A stretch of 64,000 bases of DNA from Streptomyces tibetensis (GTDB lineage: Bacteria; Actinomycetota; Actinomycetes; Streptomycetales; Streptomycetaceae), in assembly GCF_007655005.1 (NCBI RefSeq), contig NZ_SZVW01000024.1, positions 62,001 through 126,000 of the forward strand, in the 5' to 3' direction. Numbering within the stretch: position 1 is the first letter of the stretch; every line of letters begins with the position of its first letter. Below are positions 18,025-25,615 of the stretch, in pieces. Under the pieces are notes generated by a model, which ran no database searches, was not told the DNA's origin, and saw only the letters and a program-made list of their open reading frames with translations. The position numbers and the translations under genes were made by a program.

Positions 18025-18705
18025 TCAGTCGGCGTAGTCCTTGAGCTTCTCGGTGTCCAGGGTGATGTTCACGGGGGCGGGGAGCTCGACGGTGGCGCCC
18101 CAGGGGTGTCGGGAGATCTGCTGGTAGCGGCCGTCTTTCGGCTCGCTGTGGACAGTGAGTGTGTTGTTGTCGCGGTCGATGAGAAGGTAGACGGGGATGT
18201 CGGCCGCCGCGTAGCCGACGGGCTTGTCGATGCGGTCGCGCTGGTCGGTGTCGCGGTCGTGGGAGGTGATCTCCAGGGCCATCAGCGATCCGTCGGGGTT
18301 CGACCACTCGCCATCGCCTCGGAAGTGGTCCACTGGCACCAGAGTTCCGTCCGTGCGCGCGCGGCCCTTGCGGTAGGCCTCGGCCTTGACACCGGACTCG
18401 GGCACGAGATCCAGGTCAGGCCGGTGCTGCATGCACTGGCGCAGCAGCCACATGAAGATCGAGCGGTGGTTGCCGTCCGGCACAGCTTTGACCTCTACCT
18501 TTCCATTGATGTATTCGAGCCGCACCGTCTCGGGGGCTACCGCGGCAAGCTCCTCGAACTCGTCCACGTCGAGCGGGCCGTGCCGGATGCACAGGCGCCC
18601 GCCCAGGAACTCCAGCCTGTTCCGGATCTCCCTCGGAGCCCTGCTCACGAGTTCGTCGAAGTCCTCGACATCCATCTGCGGGCGGTCGGTCGTGTCTCGG
18701 GTCAT
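18025..18705 (-). CDS. Uma2-family (DUF820) PD-(D/E)XK nuclease-like protein
   Basis: 226 aa from the ATG at 18705, which has AAAGGAGG seven bases upstream; this rules out a much longer in-frame extension. The core runs LEYINGKVEVKAVP, NHRSIFMWLLRQC, LVPESGVK, LVPVDHF, LMALEITSHDRDTDQRDRIDKPVGYAAADIPVYLLIDRD. This is the Uma2 fold with the E-x-T-S...D...K pattern of a restriction-endonuclease-like site. Uma2 proteins are widespread in Streptomyces and cyanobacteria; their biological role is unknown. An extra ~70-residue N-terminal segment repeats the phrase DVEDFDELVSRAP / DVDEFEELAAVAP, an internal duplication before the nuclease core. It is co-transcribed with the downstream gene. Confidence 0.85.
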   Translation of the reverse strand: MTRDTTDRPQMDVEDFDELVSRAPREIRNRLEFLGGRLCIRHGPLDVDEFEELAAVAPETVRLEYINGKVEVKAVPDGNHRSIFMWLLRQCMQHRPDLDLVPESGVKAEAYRKGRARTDGTLVPVDHFRGDGEWSNPDGSLMALEITSHDRDTDQRDRIDKPVGYAAADIPVYLLIDRDNNTLTVHSEPKDGRYQQISRHPWGATVELPAPVNITLDTEKLKDYAD

Positions 18706-18764
18706 GGCTTCGCCTCCTTTCCTCCATCGTGCCCCGGGCTGGTGGCGCCGGACCGTAGGAGCCG

Positions 18765-19616
18765 TCATGCGTGTGCCCTCTCTTGTCGTTGTCGGGACAT
18801 CGCAGCGCGGATCTGGGCCGCGTGGTCGTGGACTGTGGGGGCGGACAGGGGCGCGGGGGGTTGCGCGGGGGCACGCTCGCCCCGGCAGGCGCTGCAACGT
18901 CCCCCTGGCAGGGTTTCCGGACGGCCCGGGGCGCCGCAGTTCGCGCACTCCAGGATCCGGAGGGGCGGCCGTGGGGTGGGTGGGGGCGGGAGTTTGCTGG
19001 TCAGGCGGTTGCGGACCAGGGCGGCGGGGTGGTGGACGGGCGTCGGCAGGCCGGCGGTGAGCGCACGCAGTACGTCGTCCTCCGCGGCGCCCCGTTCGAA
19101 CCAGTCCGTCACGAGTGGGGCGAGGGTCGCGCAGTCCGCGTCGGAGAGGGACAGCACGGGTGCGGTGCGGCCGAGGGCGGCCAGGAGGATGTGGGCGCGG
19201 GAGCGGGTGGGGCGCGCTGACTGTCGCGGTACGTCGCCGCGGGTGAAGGTGGCCCACCAGTCGTCGTCCCGGGCGCTACGGGACCACCACGAACGGGTGA
19301 TCCATCGGGAGCTGCCGTCGTCGGCCGTGATGCACTCCCGGCCTCGGCGCAGGTGCCCCGCCTGCTGGATGCGGTTGAGGGCCGTGCCGAGGGCGCACTG
19401 TCCGTACGGGAGCTGTTTGGCCAGCGTCTTCACGGAGATGTCGGCGCCGTCGGGGAGCTGGTCGAGGTACGCGGCGATGGCGGCTTCGCGGGGTGGGAGG
19501 TGGGCGAAGTCGTGGTTCGTGCGCGGGGGTTGGCCGGGGGTCGTGCGTTTGCCGTAGCCCGGGCCCGCCATGGGGTGCGCGGACGGGGAGGCAGCACTAA
19601 AGTTGGCGTCAGCCAT
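18765..19616 (-). CDS. Winged-helix DNA-binding protein with C-terminal zinc ribbon
   Basis: 283 aa. Residues ~40-105 (EAAIAAYLDQLPDGADISVKTLAKQLPYGQCALGTALNRIQQAGHLRRG) form a MarR-like winged-helix domain with a wing strand. The C-terminal part has CANCG...CSACRGE, a four-cysteine zinc ribbon, followed by a helical tail. Proteins of this layout are repeatedly annotated as MarR/HTH regulators in Streptomyces, but no target is known. It lies upstream of the Uma2-type gene on the same strand, 59 bp away. Annotation rests on motif reading, so the family is moderately sure and the function unknown. Confidence 0.75.
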   Translation of the reverse strand: MADANFSAASPSAHPMAGPGYGKRTTPGQPPRTNHDFAHLPPREAAIAAYLDQLPDGADISVKTLAKQLPYGQCALGTALNRIQQAGHLRRGRECITADDGSSRWITRSWWSRSARDDDWWATFTRGDVPRQSARPTRSRAHILLAALGRTAPVLSLSDADCATLAPLVTDWFERGAAEDDVLRALTAGLPTPVHHPAALVRNRLTSKLPPPPTPRPPLRILECANCGAPGRPETLPGGRCSACRGERAPAQPPAPLSAPTVHDHAAQIRAAMSRQRQERAHA

Positions 19617-19646
19617 GGGATCGACTGCTTTCGATCTCGATGGTTA

Positions 19647-19682
19647 AGCCCCCGCAGGTGTTGGTAGCACCGGGCGGGGGCT
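19647..19682. terminator. Imperfect hairpin between DUF397 and winged-helix genes
   Basis: AGCCCCCGC (19647-19655) pairs with GCGGGGGCT (19674-19682), with an inner GGTG/CACC pairing. It fits a terminator after the Scr1/DUF397 unit or a leader hairpin of the winged-helix gene, which starts 31 bp away. The rest of the 19617-19822 gap shows nothing else clear. Confidence 0.65.
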
Positions 19683-19822
19683 GTTGCTTGTCCAGGAACG
19701 GTAGAGGTAGGTGACTGTCCGTGGCAAACCGGATGCGTCGCGTCAACTCACCGGGTGGGAGGGTGGGTTGAGGCTCTCCACCCGTTCCTTGAAAAGAGAG
19801 CTCGAAGCTCGGGTCCCGAAGC

Positions 19823-20014
19823 TCAGGCCGTCTCGTCCTTGAGGTTTTCGACGAAAGCGGACCAGGCGGCGGCCCGGAACTCGAGCTTCGGGCCGTGGGG
19901 GGACTTGGAGTCGCGGACGGGGATGACGTCAGGGATTGCCTGGGTGACTTCCAGGCAGTTGTCGCCGGTGCCGCCGCTGTAGCTGGACTTGTACCACTCA
20001 GGCATGTTCCTCAT
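19823..20014 (-). CDS. DUF397 small protein
   Basis: 63 aa. The pattern WYKSSYSGGTGDNCLEV...IPVRDSKSPHGPKLEFRAAAWSAFVENLK is the classic DUF397 signature of Streptomyces. Such proteins are almost always encoded right after an HTH-DUF5753 (Scr1-type) regulator and include the BldB/WhiJ-associated small acidic partners, which may modulate the regulator's DNA binding. Here the gene overlaps the end of the regulator gene by 17 bp if the first ATG is used. The second ATG, at 20005, follows GAGGA closely and may be the true start. The pair is a translationally coupled module. Confidence 0.93.
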   Translation of the reverse strand: MRNMPEWYKSSYSGGTGDNCLEVTQAIPDVIPVRDSKSPHGPKLEFRAAAWSAFVENLKDETA

Positions 20015-20837
20015 GGTCGTAATCCTGCGTCATCGCATCGAGGAGGGCCAGGGACTTCCCAGGCGAGAGCGCCGAAGCCGTGAGGAGCTCGAAGTAGAGC
20101 CTGTAGCGCGCGACGGTGGCGGGGTCGTCCTCCAGTTGCCCGGTGTCGACCCCTTCCAGGTAGGCGAGCGGAGGGGCGTCGTCGAAGTCCATCAACCTGA
20201 CGCACCCCTGCATCCCCGGGTGGGCCCCTGCGTCGAACGGCAGCACCTGAACGATGACGCGGTTCCGGCGGATTAGGCCGATGAGGTGGCGTAGAGCCCC
20301 CGCCATCACCTCCCGCCCGCCCGTCGCGCGGCGCAGTGCGGCCTCGTCAATCACCGTCCACAACAGAGGCTTTGTTGGATCGCGGAGGATCCGGGCCCGC
20401 TCCATCCGGCCCGTCACCAGCGCCTCGATGACCTCGTCTGCCGCTGAGGGCTGGTAAGCGCGGCTGACGGCTCGTGCGTAGGCGGGTGTCTGGAGCAGTC
20501 CGGGAATCAGCATCGACGTGTACTCCCTGATGGCCGCGGCCTGCGCCTCCACCTCTGCTGCTTCTGCGAAGTGCTCGCGGTACTTCGACTTCGCCGCCGC
20601 CGCACAATTCCGCTGGAAGAAATCCTCCGTCCCCAGCACCTCGTCCAACAACCGCGCGTACTCCCGCTGCAGCCTCCGCGTCCCCGCCTCCAGCTGCCCG
20701 ATGAACGACCCGCTCACGAACAGCCGCTGGCCCAGTTCCTCCTGGCTCAGGCCGGCCTTCTCGCGGGCGTGGCGCAGTTCGGCGCCCAGGAGGGCTCGGG
20801 GGGAGGAGGACGGGTCGAGGTCCCTGGAACCGGGCAT
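19998..20837 (-). CDS. HTH-DUF5753 (Scr1-type) transcriptional regulator
   Basis: 279 aa from the ATG at 20837 (GGGAG about seven bases upstream; longer in-frame starts add unconserved residues). An Xre-type helix-turn-helix lies near residues 15-75 (LGAELRHAREKAGLSQEELGQRLFVSGSFIGQLEAGTR). It is followed by the DUF5753 domain (FQRNCAAAAKSKYREHFAEAAEVEAQA, PGLLQTPAYARAVSRA, LPFDAGAHPGMQG, RYRLYFELLTASALSPGKSLALLD). With the overlapping DUF397 gene it forms the WhiJ-like regulator/partner module common in Streptomyces, often tied to development. A small divergent gene starts 115 bp away. The target is unknown. Confidence 0.93.
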   Translation of the reverse strand: MPGSRDLDPSSSPRALLGAELRHAREKAGLSQEELGQRLFVSGSFIGQLEAGTRRLQREYARLLDEVLGTEDFFQRNCAAAAKSKYREHFAEAAEVEAQAAAIREYTSMLIPGLLQTPAYARAVSRAYQPSAADEVIEALVTGRMERARILRDPTKPLLWTVIDEAALRRATGGREVMAGALRHLIGLIRRNRVIVQVLPFDAGAHPGMQGCVRLMDFDDAPPLAYLEGVDTGQLEDDPATVARYRLYFELLTASALSPGKSLALLDAMTQDYDHEEHA

Positions 20838-20951
20838 GGGCAACTCCCTGTCGTACGGATCGGGTTGTTGGACCGCCGTATCTGGCCAGGTTAGGGACGC
20901 GTCGGACACGCTGTGTGGCGAATCGCAAACTCAGCGTGGAGGTAGGGAAAA

Positions 20952-21197
20952 GTGCGCTCGACCGAAGAGATCGTGGAGTCGTTGCGGGACGCGCTCGCCG
21001 GAGTCGGGGTCGTGTTGCCGTCGCTGGATGTCGACCCGGTGACCGGCGCGAGCGACGAGCCGTTCGCGCTGGTCGATCTCGGGCGGTGCAACGTACGGAC
21101 CGCCGAGCACCTGACCGACGTACTGCGCTCGTTGCCCGCGGGGGAGACGCTGCGGGCTCGCGTGCGGCAGGTCAACCGGGAGATGAAGTCACGGTGA
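20952..21197 (+). CDS. Small hypothetical protein divergent from the Scr1 module
   Basis: 81 aa from a GTG with GGAGG nine bases upstream. The sequence is helical at both ends, with a central PFALVDLGRCNVRTAEHLTDVL segment, and ends VRQVNREMKSR. No domain is recognised. Small proteins in this divergent position are frequent partners of HTH-DUF5753/DUF397 modules, so it may belong to the same regulatory unit. There is no signal peptide or membrane segment. Codon bias is normal for the chromosome. Confidence 0.75.
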   Translation: MRSTEEIVESLRDALAGVGVVLPSLDVDPVTGASDEPFALVDLGRCNVRTAEHLTDVLRSLPAGETLRARVRQVNREMKSR

Positions 21198-21250
21198 CGT
21201 AATAGCCAACGGTGGATGTACAACCATTCACCCTTCACCACCGTCGAACA

Positions 21251-21269
21251 GGCGTATCGCGCATACGCC
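21251..21269. promoter_or_regulatory. 19-bp palindrome upstream of the teichoic-acid-type transferase
   Basis: GGCGTAT-CGCGC-ATACGCC: perfect 7-bp arms around a 5-base self-complementary centre, 64 bp before the ATG at 21333. It could be an operator for a dimeric regulator or a leader hairpin. Confidence 0.5.
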
Positions 21270-21332
21270 GGCGTTCGCCCCACCGCACGCCACTCCGGAA
21301 ATCACATCCTTTCCCCAGAGGAATCCTGTCTT

Positions 21333-23393
21333 ATGACGTTCCGTTGGCTGTGCGGTGTCCTGCGTGTGCGCGGGAAGACCGATCTTTTGCTTGTGTTCCT
21401 GTTCGCCGCCGGTTTCGCCGCACTGCCCGTCTTCGCGTTGCTCCCGTCACTGTGGGGCTTCGCCGTCGCCTCGGCCGTGACGTACGCCGCCGACGAGGTG
21501 CTGCACACGCGCTCGCCCGCCTTCGTGCGGCGACTGGCCGCGCTGCAGCTGACCCGCACCATGCGGTTCGCCGTACGGACGGTGATGCTGCTCGCGCTGG
21601 CCGAGCGGATGGACGCGCCGGACGCGGTGCTGGTGGCCGCGCTCGCCGTGCTCGCCGCCCACTTCACCCTGGTCATCATGTTCACAGCCGTGCACCACGC
21701 CATCCGGCGGCGCCGCACGCTGCCCGTCGTGGTGCGCAACCTCGACATGAGCGGCGCGGGCATTCCGCAGTCGCCGCCCGCTCTCCTCTACCGGCGTTTC
21801 CTGCGCAGGCTGCTGCACCTGGACCTGCCCGCCCACGCGGGGCTGCTCGTGGCCCTCGCGGTGGGAGCCTGGCAGCCCGCGGGCATCGGCTTCGCGCTCA
21901 CCGCAGGTCTCGCGGTCGCGGCCGTGGCGGCACTGCTGGGGCAGCTGCGCCTGGCCCGCCGGATGCCGTCGGGCGACGAGGTGATCGCCGAGGTCAACCG
22001 TCAACTCGCCGGTTACCGGCCGGAGGTGGCGCTGTACTTCAGTTTCGCGTCCGTGTCCCGGGACTTCATGTACCAGGTCAACATGTGGATCGAGACGCTG
22101 GAGCAGCTCGACCGGCGGCCGTTGATCATCCTGCGGGAGCGGGCCTCGTTCCGCTACCTCGGCCGTACGTCGATCCCGGTCGTGTGCGTGCCGAAGGCCG
22201 ACGACGTGGCGCAGCTGGAGCTGCCCGAGCTGCGGGTGGTGCTCTACCCGGGCAACGCGGGCAAGAACGTGCACATGCTGCGCGTCGCCGAGGCCAAGCA
22301 CGTGTTCATCGGGCACGGGGACAGCGACAAGCTCGCCAGCAGCAACCGGGTCAGCAAGGTGTACGACGAGATCTGGGTGGCCGGCCGGGCCGGGCGGGAC
22401 CGCTACCAGCGGGTGCGGCACGCCATCAGCGACGAGGCGATCGTCGAGGTGGGTCGCCCGCAGCTGTCGTCGATCCGGCTGCACGCCGACCATGTGCCGG
22501 GGCCGCTGCCGACCGTGCTGTACGCGCCGACCTGGGAGGGCTGGAGCGACGACGACTGCCACACGTCGCTGATCCCGATGGGTGTGCCGCTGATCGAGAA
22601 GCTACTCGCCGAGAACGTACGGGTCCTCTACAAGCCGCATCCCCTCACCGGGAAGCGCTCACGTGCGGCGGCCGAGGCGGACCGGGCCATCCGTGAGCTG
22701 CTGCGCGCCGACGACGAGCGTCGCGACGCGCGGGAGGCCGAGGCCGCGATGGCCGTCGCCCGGCCGCGGCTCGCCGAGATCCAGGACCGGCTCGGCGAAC
22801 TGTCGGGGCGGCTCACCGGCGACGACGCGCAGCAGACGCGCGAGGCTCGGGTGACCGGCCTGGAGGGGGAGGCCGAGTGGCACGAGCTGCGTGCCGCATG
22901 GCACCGGATCTTCTGGGAGAGCCGGGGCCCCGTCGGGCACCAGGTGATCACGCGGCAACTGCCCACGCTCTACGAGTGCTTCGACCAGGCCGACATCCTC
23001 ATCAGCGATGTGTCGTCCGTGGTCGCGGACTTCGTGGCGAGCCTCAAGCCGTACGTGCTGACCAACGCGAACGACCTGCCCGACGAGGACTTCCGGGCGG
23101 CGTACACCACCGCAGGGGGCGCCTATCTCCTCGACCGGGACTGCGCCCGGCTGCCGGAGATCCTCGACTCGGTACGCGAGCCGCGGCACGACCCGATGGC
23201 ACCCGAGCGCCGGATCCTCAAGGAGTACGTCCTCGGCCCGGACCGTCCCACCTCGATGGAGCGGTTCAACGCCGCCGTCAACGCCCTGGCCGAGAAGGCC
23301 GTCGCGGAGCAGGACGAGCGTTGCGAGGGGAAGGCAGCCGCTGGTAGCCGGGCTTTCGGGCCGACCGGGGCCGATCCGGTTCCGGTGGGCTGA
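21333..23393 (+). CDS. CDP-glycerol glycerophosphotransferase (TagB/TagF)-family membrane protein
   Basis: 686 aa from the ATG at 21333 (AGAGGA ten bases upstream). Residues 1-~210 form several membrane helices (LLLVFLFAAGFAALPVFALLP, LWGFAVASAVTYAA, AVLVAALAVLAAHFTLVIMF, AGLLVALAVGAW, IGFALTAGLAVAAVAALLG). The remaining ~470 residues are a GT-B CDP-glycerol transferase domain with VVCVPKADDV, FIGHGDSDKLASSN, VLYAPTWEGW, LYKPHPLTGKRSRAA and DILISDVSSVVADFVASLKP. It should polymerise or add glycerol-phosphate units to a wall teichoic acid or related glycopolymer at the inner membrane face. A ~75-residue coiled insertion (REAEAAMAVARPRLAEIQDRLGEL region) sits within the domain. No other teichoic genes adjoin. 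Confidence 0.88.
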   Translation: MTFRWLCGVLRVRGKTDLLLVFLFAAGFAALPVFALLPSLWGFAVASAVTYAADEVLHTRSPAFVRRLAALQLTRTMRFAVRTVMLLALAERMDAPDAVLVAALAVLAAHFTLVIMFTAVHHAIRRRRTLPVVVRNLDMSGAGIPQSPPALLYRRFLRRLLHLDLPAHAGLLVALAVGAWQPAGIGFALTAGLAVAAVAALLGQLRLARRMPSGDEVIAEVNRQLAGYRPEVALYFSFASVSRDFMYQVNMWIETLEQLDRRPLIILRERASFRYLGRTSIPVVCVPKADDVAQLELPELRVVLYPGNAGKNVHMLRVAEAKHVFIGHGDSDKLASSNRVSKVYDEIWVAGRAGRDRYQRVRHAISDEAIVEVGRPQLSSIRLHADHVPGPLPTVLYAPTWEGWSDDDCHTSLIPMGVPLIEKLLAENVRVLYKPHPLTGKRSRAAAEADRAIRELLRADDERRDAREAEAAMAVARPRLAEIQDRLGELSGRLTGDDAQQTREARVTGLEGEAEWHELRAAWHRIFWESRGPVGHQVITRQLPTLYECFDQADILISDVSSVVADFVASLKPYVLTNANDLPDEDFRAAYTTAGGAYLLDRDCARLPEILDSVREPRHDPMAPERRILKEYVLGPDRPTSMERFNAAVNALAEKAVAEQDERCEGKAAAGSRAFGPTGADPVPVG

Positions 23394-23458
23394 GGCGCCG
23401 GCCGCTTGGATATCGTGGCGGGCGCCGACGAACGTTCGAGTGACAGGGGATCGGGACC

Positions 23459-24100
23459 ATGAGTGCGTCCGAAACGGCGGTGGCGGCCGACGGCGCCGGA
23501 GGGGCGGGGAGTTCGCGGCCCGCCCCGTCCGGCGGACGCAAGACCTTCAGCTCCGTGCTGTGGGCCGTGCTGGTGCCCGTGCTGCTCCTCCTCGGCGCCG
23601 CCCTCGGGCAGTGGATGACCTGGGCCGGAGTCGTCGTCGCCCTGGCGGCCATCGCGGTCGCCGCCTGCGTCATCGGTGGCTCCTGGCACCGGGCCGGAGC
23701 GGCGACGCTCGTCTCCTTCGGCGGCTTCGCGCTGATGCTGTTCGCCGGGCCCGCCGCGTACGAGGCGTACATGCAGACGCTCGGAGAGCCCGTCGACGCC
23801 GTGGTGACCCAGGTGGTCGACCGGGACCAGCGGCGCGGGCCGGACATGTCCTGCACGGTCCGGGAGCTCGGCGGGAAGCGGACGACGTACGAGGTGTCCC
23901 AGCAGGAGAACTGCTTCGGCCAGGCCCGGCCCGGCGACCGCGTCGAGATCCGCGAGGACCCCCTCGGGCTGCTCGACCCCCGACTGCCCGACAGCCCCGA
24001 CCAGCGGAACACCACGGAGATCACCCTCGCGGCCACCGCCGTACTGACGCTGCTCGTCGCCGGGGGCACCCTCTACGGCGGCCTGCGCCGACGGGGCTGA
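23459..24100 (+). CDS. Membrane protein, DUF3592-like
   Basis: 213 aa. A polar N-terminus of ~30 residues precedes three closely spaced helices (VLWAVLVPVLLLLGAALG, VVVALAAIAVAACVI, AATLVSFGGFALMLFAG). A small extracytoplasmic domain of ~85 residues (VDAVVTQVVDRDQRRGPDMSCTV, YEVSQQENC, PGDRVEIREDPLGLLDPRLP) and a last helix (ITLAATAVLTLLVAGG) follow. The outer part resembles DUF3592, a beta-rich domain of unknown role, and holds two cysteines. It lies 65 bp after the transferase on the same strand, so it may be co-transcribed. The function is unknown. Confidence 0.8.
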   Translation: MSASETAVAADGAGGAGSSRPAPSGGRKTFSSVLWAVLVPVLLLLGAALGQWMTWAGVVVALAAIAVAACVIGGSWHRAGAATLVSFGGFALMLFAGPAAYEAYMQTLGEPVDAVVTQVVDRDQRRGPDMSCTVRELGGKRTTYEVSQQENCFGQARPGDRVEIREDPLGLLDPRLPDSPDQRNTTEITLAATAVLTLLVAGGTLYGGLRRRG

Positions 24101-24152
24101 CCGCACCGACCGGCTTGACCCTCACGCCGCGTGAGGCCGGAGGGTGGGGTGC

Positions 24153-24242
24153 ATGAGCGACTACTCCCACGCGTTCGAGATGAGCCCCGTGCCCCCTCCC
24201 GGCCCGGACGCCGTCGTGCCGGAGCCGTTCCGCGGCATCTAG
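24153..24242 (+). pseudogene. Remnant: intact 5' end of a lost gene (VOC-like N-terminus?)
   Basis: A short open frame of 29 codons starts at an ATG with GGAGG eight bases upstream (FEMSPVPPPGPDAVVPEPFRG) and then hits TAG. The good ribosome site on so short a frame suggests the beginning of a larger gene whose body was deleted. The phrase resembles, from memory, N-termini of Streptomyces VOC/glyoxalase-type proteins. It abuts an unrelated fragment in another frame (next entry), pointing to a deletion scar. Confidence 0.45.
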
Positions 24243-24244
24243 AG

Positions 24245-24442
24245 GATGCCCACAGCCCGGGGGCGAACCGGCTCGTGGAGCGGCACCGCGAGGTGTGCGC
24301 CTCGTACTTCCCCCTCACCCGGCAGACGCAGGTGTGTCCGGGGCGCAGGTATGAGGCCGATCCGGGGTTGGCCGCCCACCACGACGGCATCCGCCCCGGC
24401 CTCGCCTCGTGGTTCCGCCGGATCGGCGCCCCACCACCGTGA
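24245..24442 (+). pseudogene. Remnant: C-terminus of a TipAS-domain (MerR-type) regulator
   Basis: From 24245 a different frame encodes about 65 residues. The segments ANRLVERHREVCASYFPL and YEADPGLAAHHDGIRPGLAS follow the pattern of the end of TipAS antibiotic-recognition domains (helix, then Y-x-ADP-F-x-x-Y/H-D-x-IRPGLA). No start codon or DNA-binding domain precedes it, so it is a 3' gene remnant. Together with the previous entry it looks like one internal deletion that fused two neighbouring genes. Confidence 0.5.
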
Positions 24443-24447
24443 CCGCA

Positions 24448-24861
24448 TCAGGAGAAGTCCGCTTCGGTGATGCCATCGCCGTGTCCGGGCGGCCACTGCA
24501 CCAACTCGATCCGATAACCGTCCGGGTCGGTGAGCCACGACGTCTTCGGGCCGTGGGGGCCGCCCGGGTGCTGGACGGGCCCCGGCTCCAGGCCGGCTTC
24601 GGCCAGCGTCTCCAGGGTGGTGGCCAGCGTGTCCACCTGGATCGCGAGGTGGTCGAAACCATTGCCCACGTCGACGCGTCCGGCGCCGGGACGGTGGGCC
24701 AGTTCGAGCGTGGCCGCCGGTTCGCCGGGGAACTTGAGAAGGACGAGGCGAGCCCCGTCGTCGCTGGTGACCCTGCCCACCTCGGCGTAGCCCAGGGCGG
24801 TGTAGAAACCGAGCGAGTGGTCCAGGTCGGTGACACGGCAGGAGACGAAGAGCGTCCTCAT
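24448..24861 (-). CDS. VOC-superfamily (glyoxalase/bleomycin-resistance fold) protein
   Basis: 137 aa. Two beta-alpha-beta-beta-beta units are visible: CRVTDLDHSLGFYTALGYAEVGR and DHLAIQVDTLATTLETLAEAGLEPG, then KTSWLTDPDGYRIELVQWP. The metal-ligand positions H (FDHLAIQV) and E (RIELVQ) are present, as in glyoxalase I-like enzymes. The substrate is unknown; a lactoylglutathione/mycothiol-type lyase or a resistance protein are options. The ATG overlaps the stop of the upstream reductase-like gene by four bases (ATGA), so the two are translationally coupled. Confidence 0.9.
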   Translation of the reverse strand: MRTLFVSCRVTDLDHSLGFYTALGYAEVGRVTSDDGARLVLLKFPGEPAATLELAHRPGAGRVDVGNGFDHLAIQVDTLATTLETLAEAGLEPGPVQHPGGPHGPKTSWLTDPDGYRIELVQWPPGHGDGITEADFS

Positions 24862-25445
24862 GCGGCGGCCTCCTGGGGACGCCGCACCCGGTAGCGCAGG
24901 TGCGTGACGTCGCGGTCCTCGAGCCGTCGGACGAGGTCGAGTTCGATGTGATCACCTCCGAGGTGGCCGAACAGCCGTCGACCTTCCCCGAGGAGCACCT
25001 GAACCAGGTGGATCTCCATCTCGTCCAGCTGGCCGGCTCGCAGAAGCGCTTGGGCCGCGCCCGCCCCGTGGACCATGACCGGGCGGTCCCCGGCGGCCTC
25101 GCGAGCCGCACGAGCGCACTCCTCGACATCGGTGACGAAGCGCGCGTGCCCGGGCGGCACGTCCCCGTCGTCCGCGCCGTGGGTCAGCACGAAGATCGGC
25201 ACGCCGTCGTGATGGTCGCCCTGCCAACGCCCGGCCAGTTCGAACGTCCGACGGCCGGAGATCAGCGCGCCGGTCGCCAGCGCTTCGCGGTACACCTGTC
25301 CGCTCGGGCCGTCGGACTCCCGATCGTCGAGCCAGTTGAAGAGACGTCCACCGTTGCGTCCGAGTTCCTGGCCTGGCCGATCGTCCGGTCCGGCGATGTA
25401 GCCGTCGAGCGACATCGACATGTACAGCCGAATGGGGTTGTTCAT
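24858..25445 (-). CDS. Dihydrofolate-reductase-family (RibD C-terminal-like) protein
   Basis: 195 aa from the ATG at 25445, with GGAGA eight bases upstream; 16 further in-frame codons upstream are unlikely to be used. It begins IRLYMSMSLDGYIAGPDD and contains ALISGRRTFELAGRW, FVLTHGADDGD, VMVHGAGAAQALLRAGQLDEMEIHLVQVLLGEGRRLF. This is the RibD-C/DHFR-like fold used by small NADPH-dependent reductases. Its true substrate is unknown. It is coupled to the VOC gene by a 4-base overlap, a combination seen in stress or detoxification gene pairs. Confidence 0.9.
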   Translation of the reverse strand: MNNPIRLYMSMSLDGYIAGPDDRPGQELGRNGGRLFNWLDDRESDGPSGQVYREALATGALISGRRTFELAGRWQGDHHDGVPIFVLTHGADDGDVPPGHARFVTDVEECARAAREAAGDRPVMVHGAGAAQALLRAGQLDEMEIHLVQVLLGEGRRLFGHLGGDHIELDLVRRLEDRDVTHLRYRVRRPQEAAA

Positions 25446-25615
25446 CCTGGGTCTCCGTCCGTGCTCCGGGATGCACCGCAGAAGCGGGGGCACAGGGAAG
25501 ACCCCACGCGATGGGGAAACTCATCGGCCGGATGAGCCGGCCCCGCTGTCGGCGACCGATCGCGCCCGGCGGGCGGGGGCCGTTCGAGACGGGTCATCGC
25601 GCGAGGCGGACGCGT

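Noticed and set aside
24131..24442. 103-codon plus-strand frame as an intact gene
   Set aside because: Its first ~37 codons are out-of-frame reading of the other remnant. Only the end resembles a known domain, so it is treated as a pseudogene fragment.
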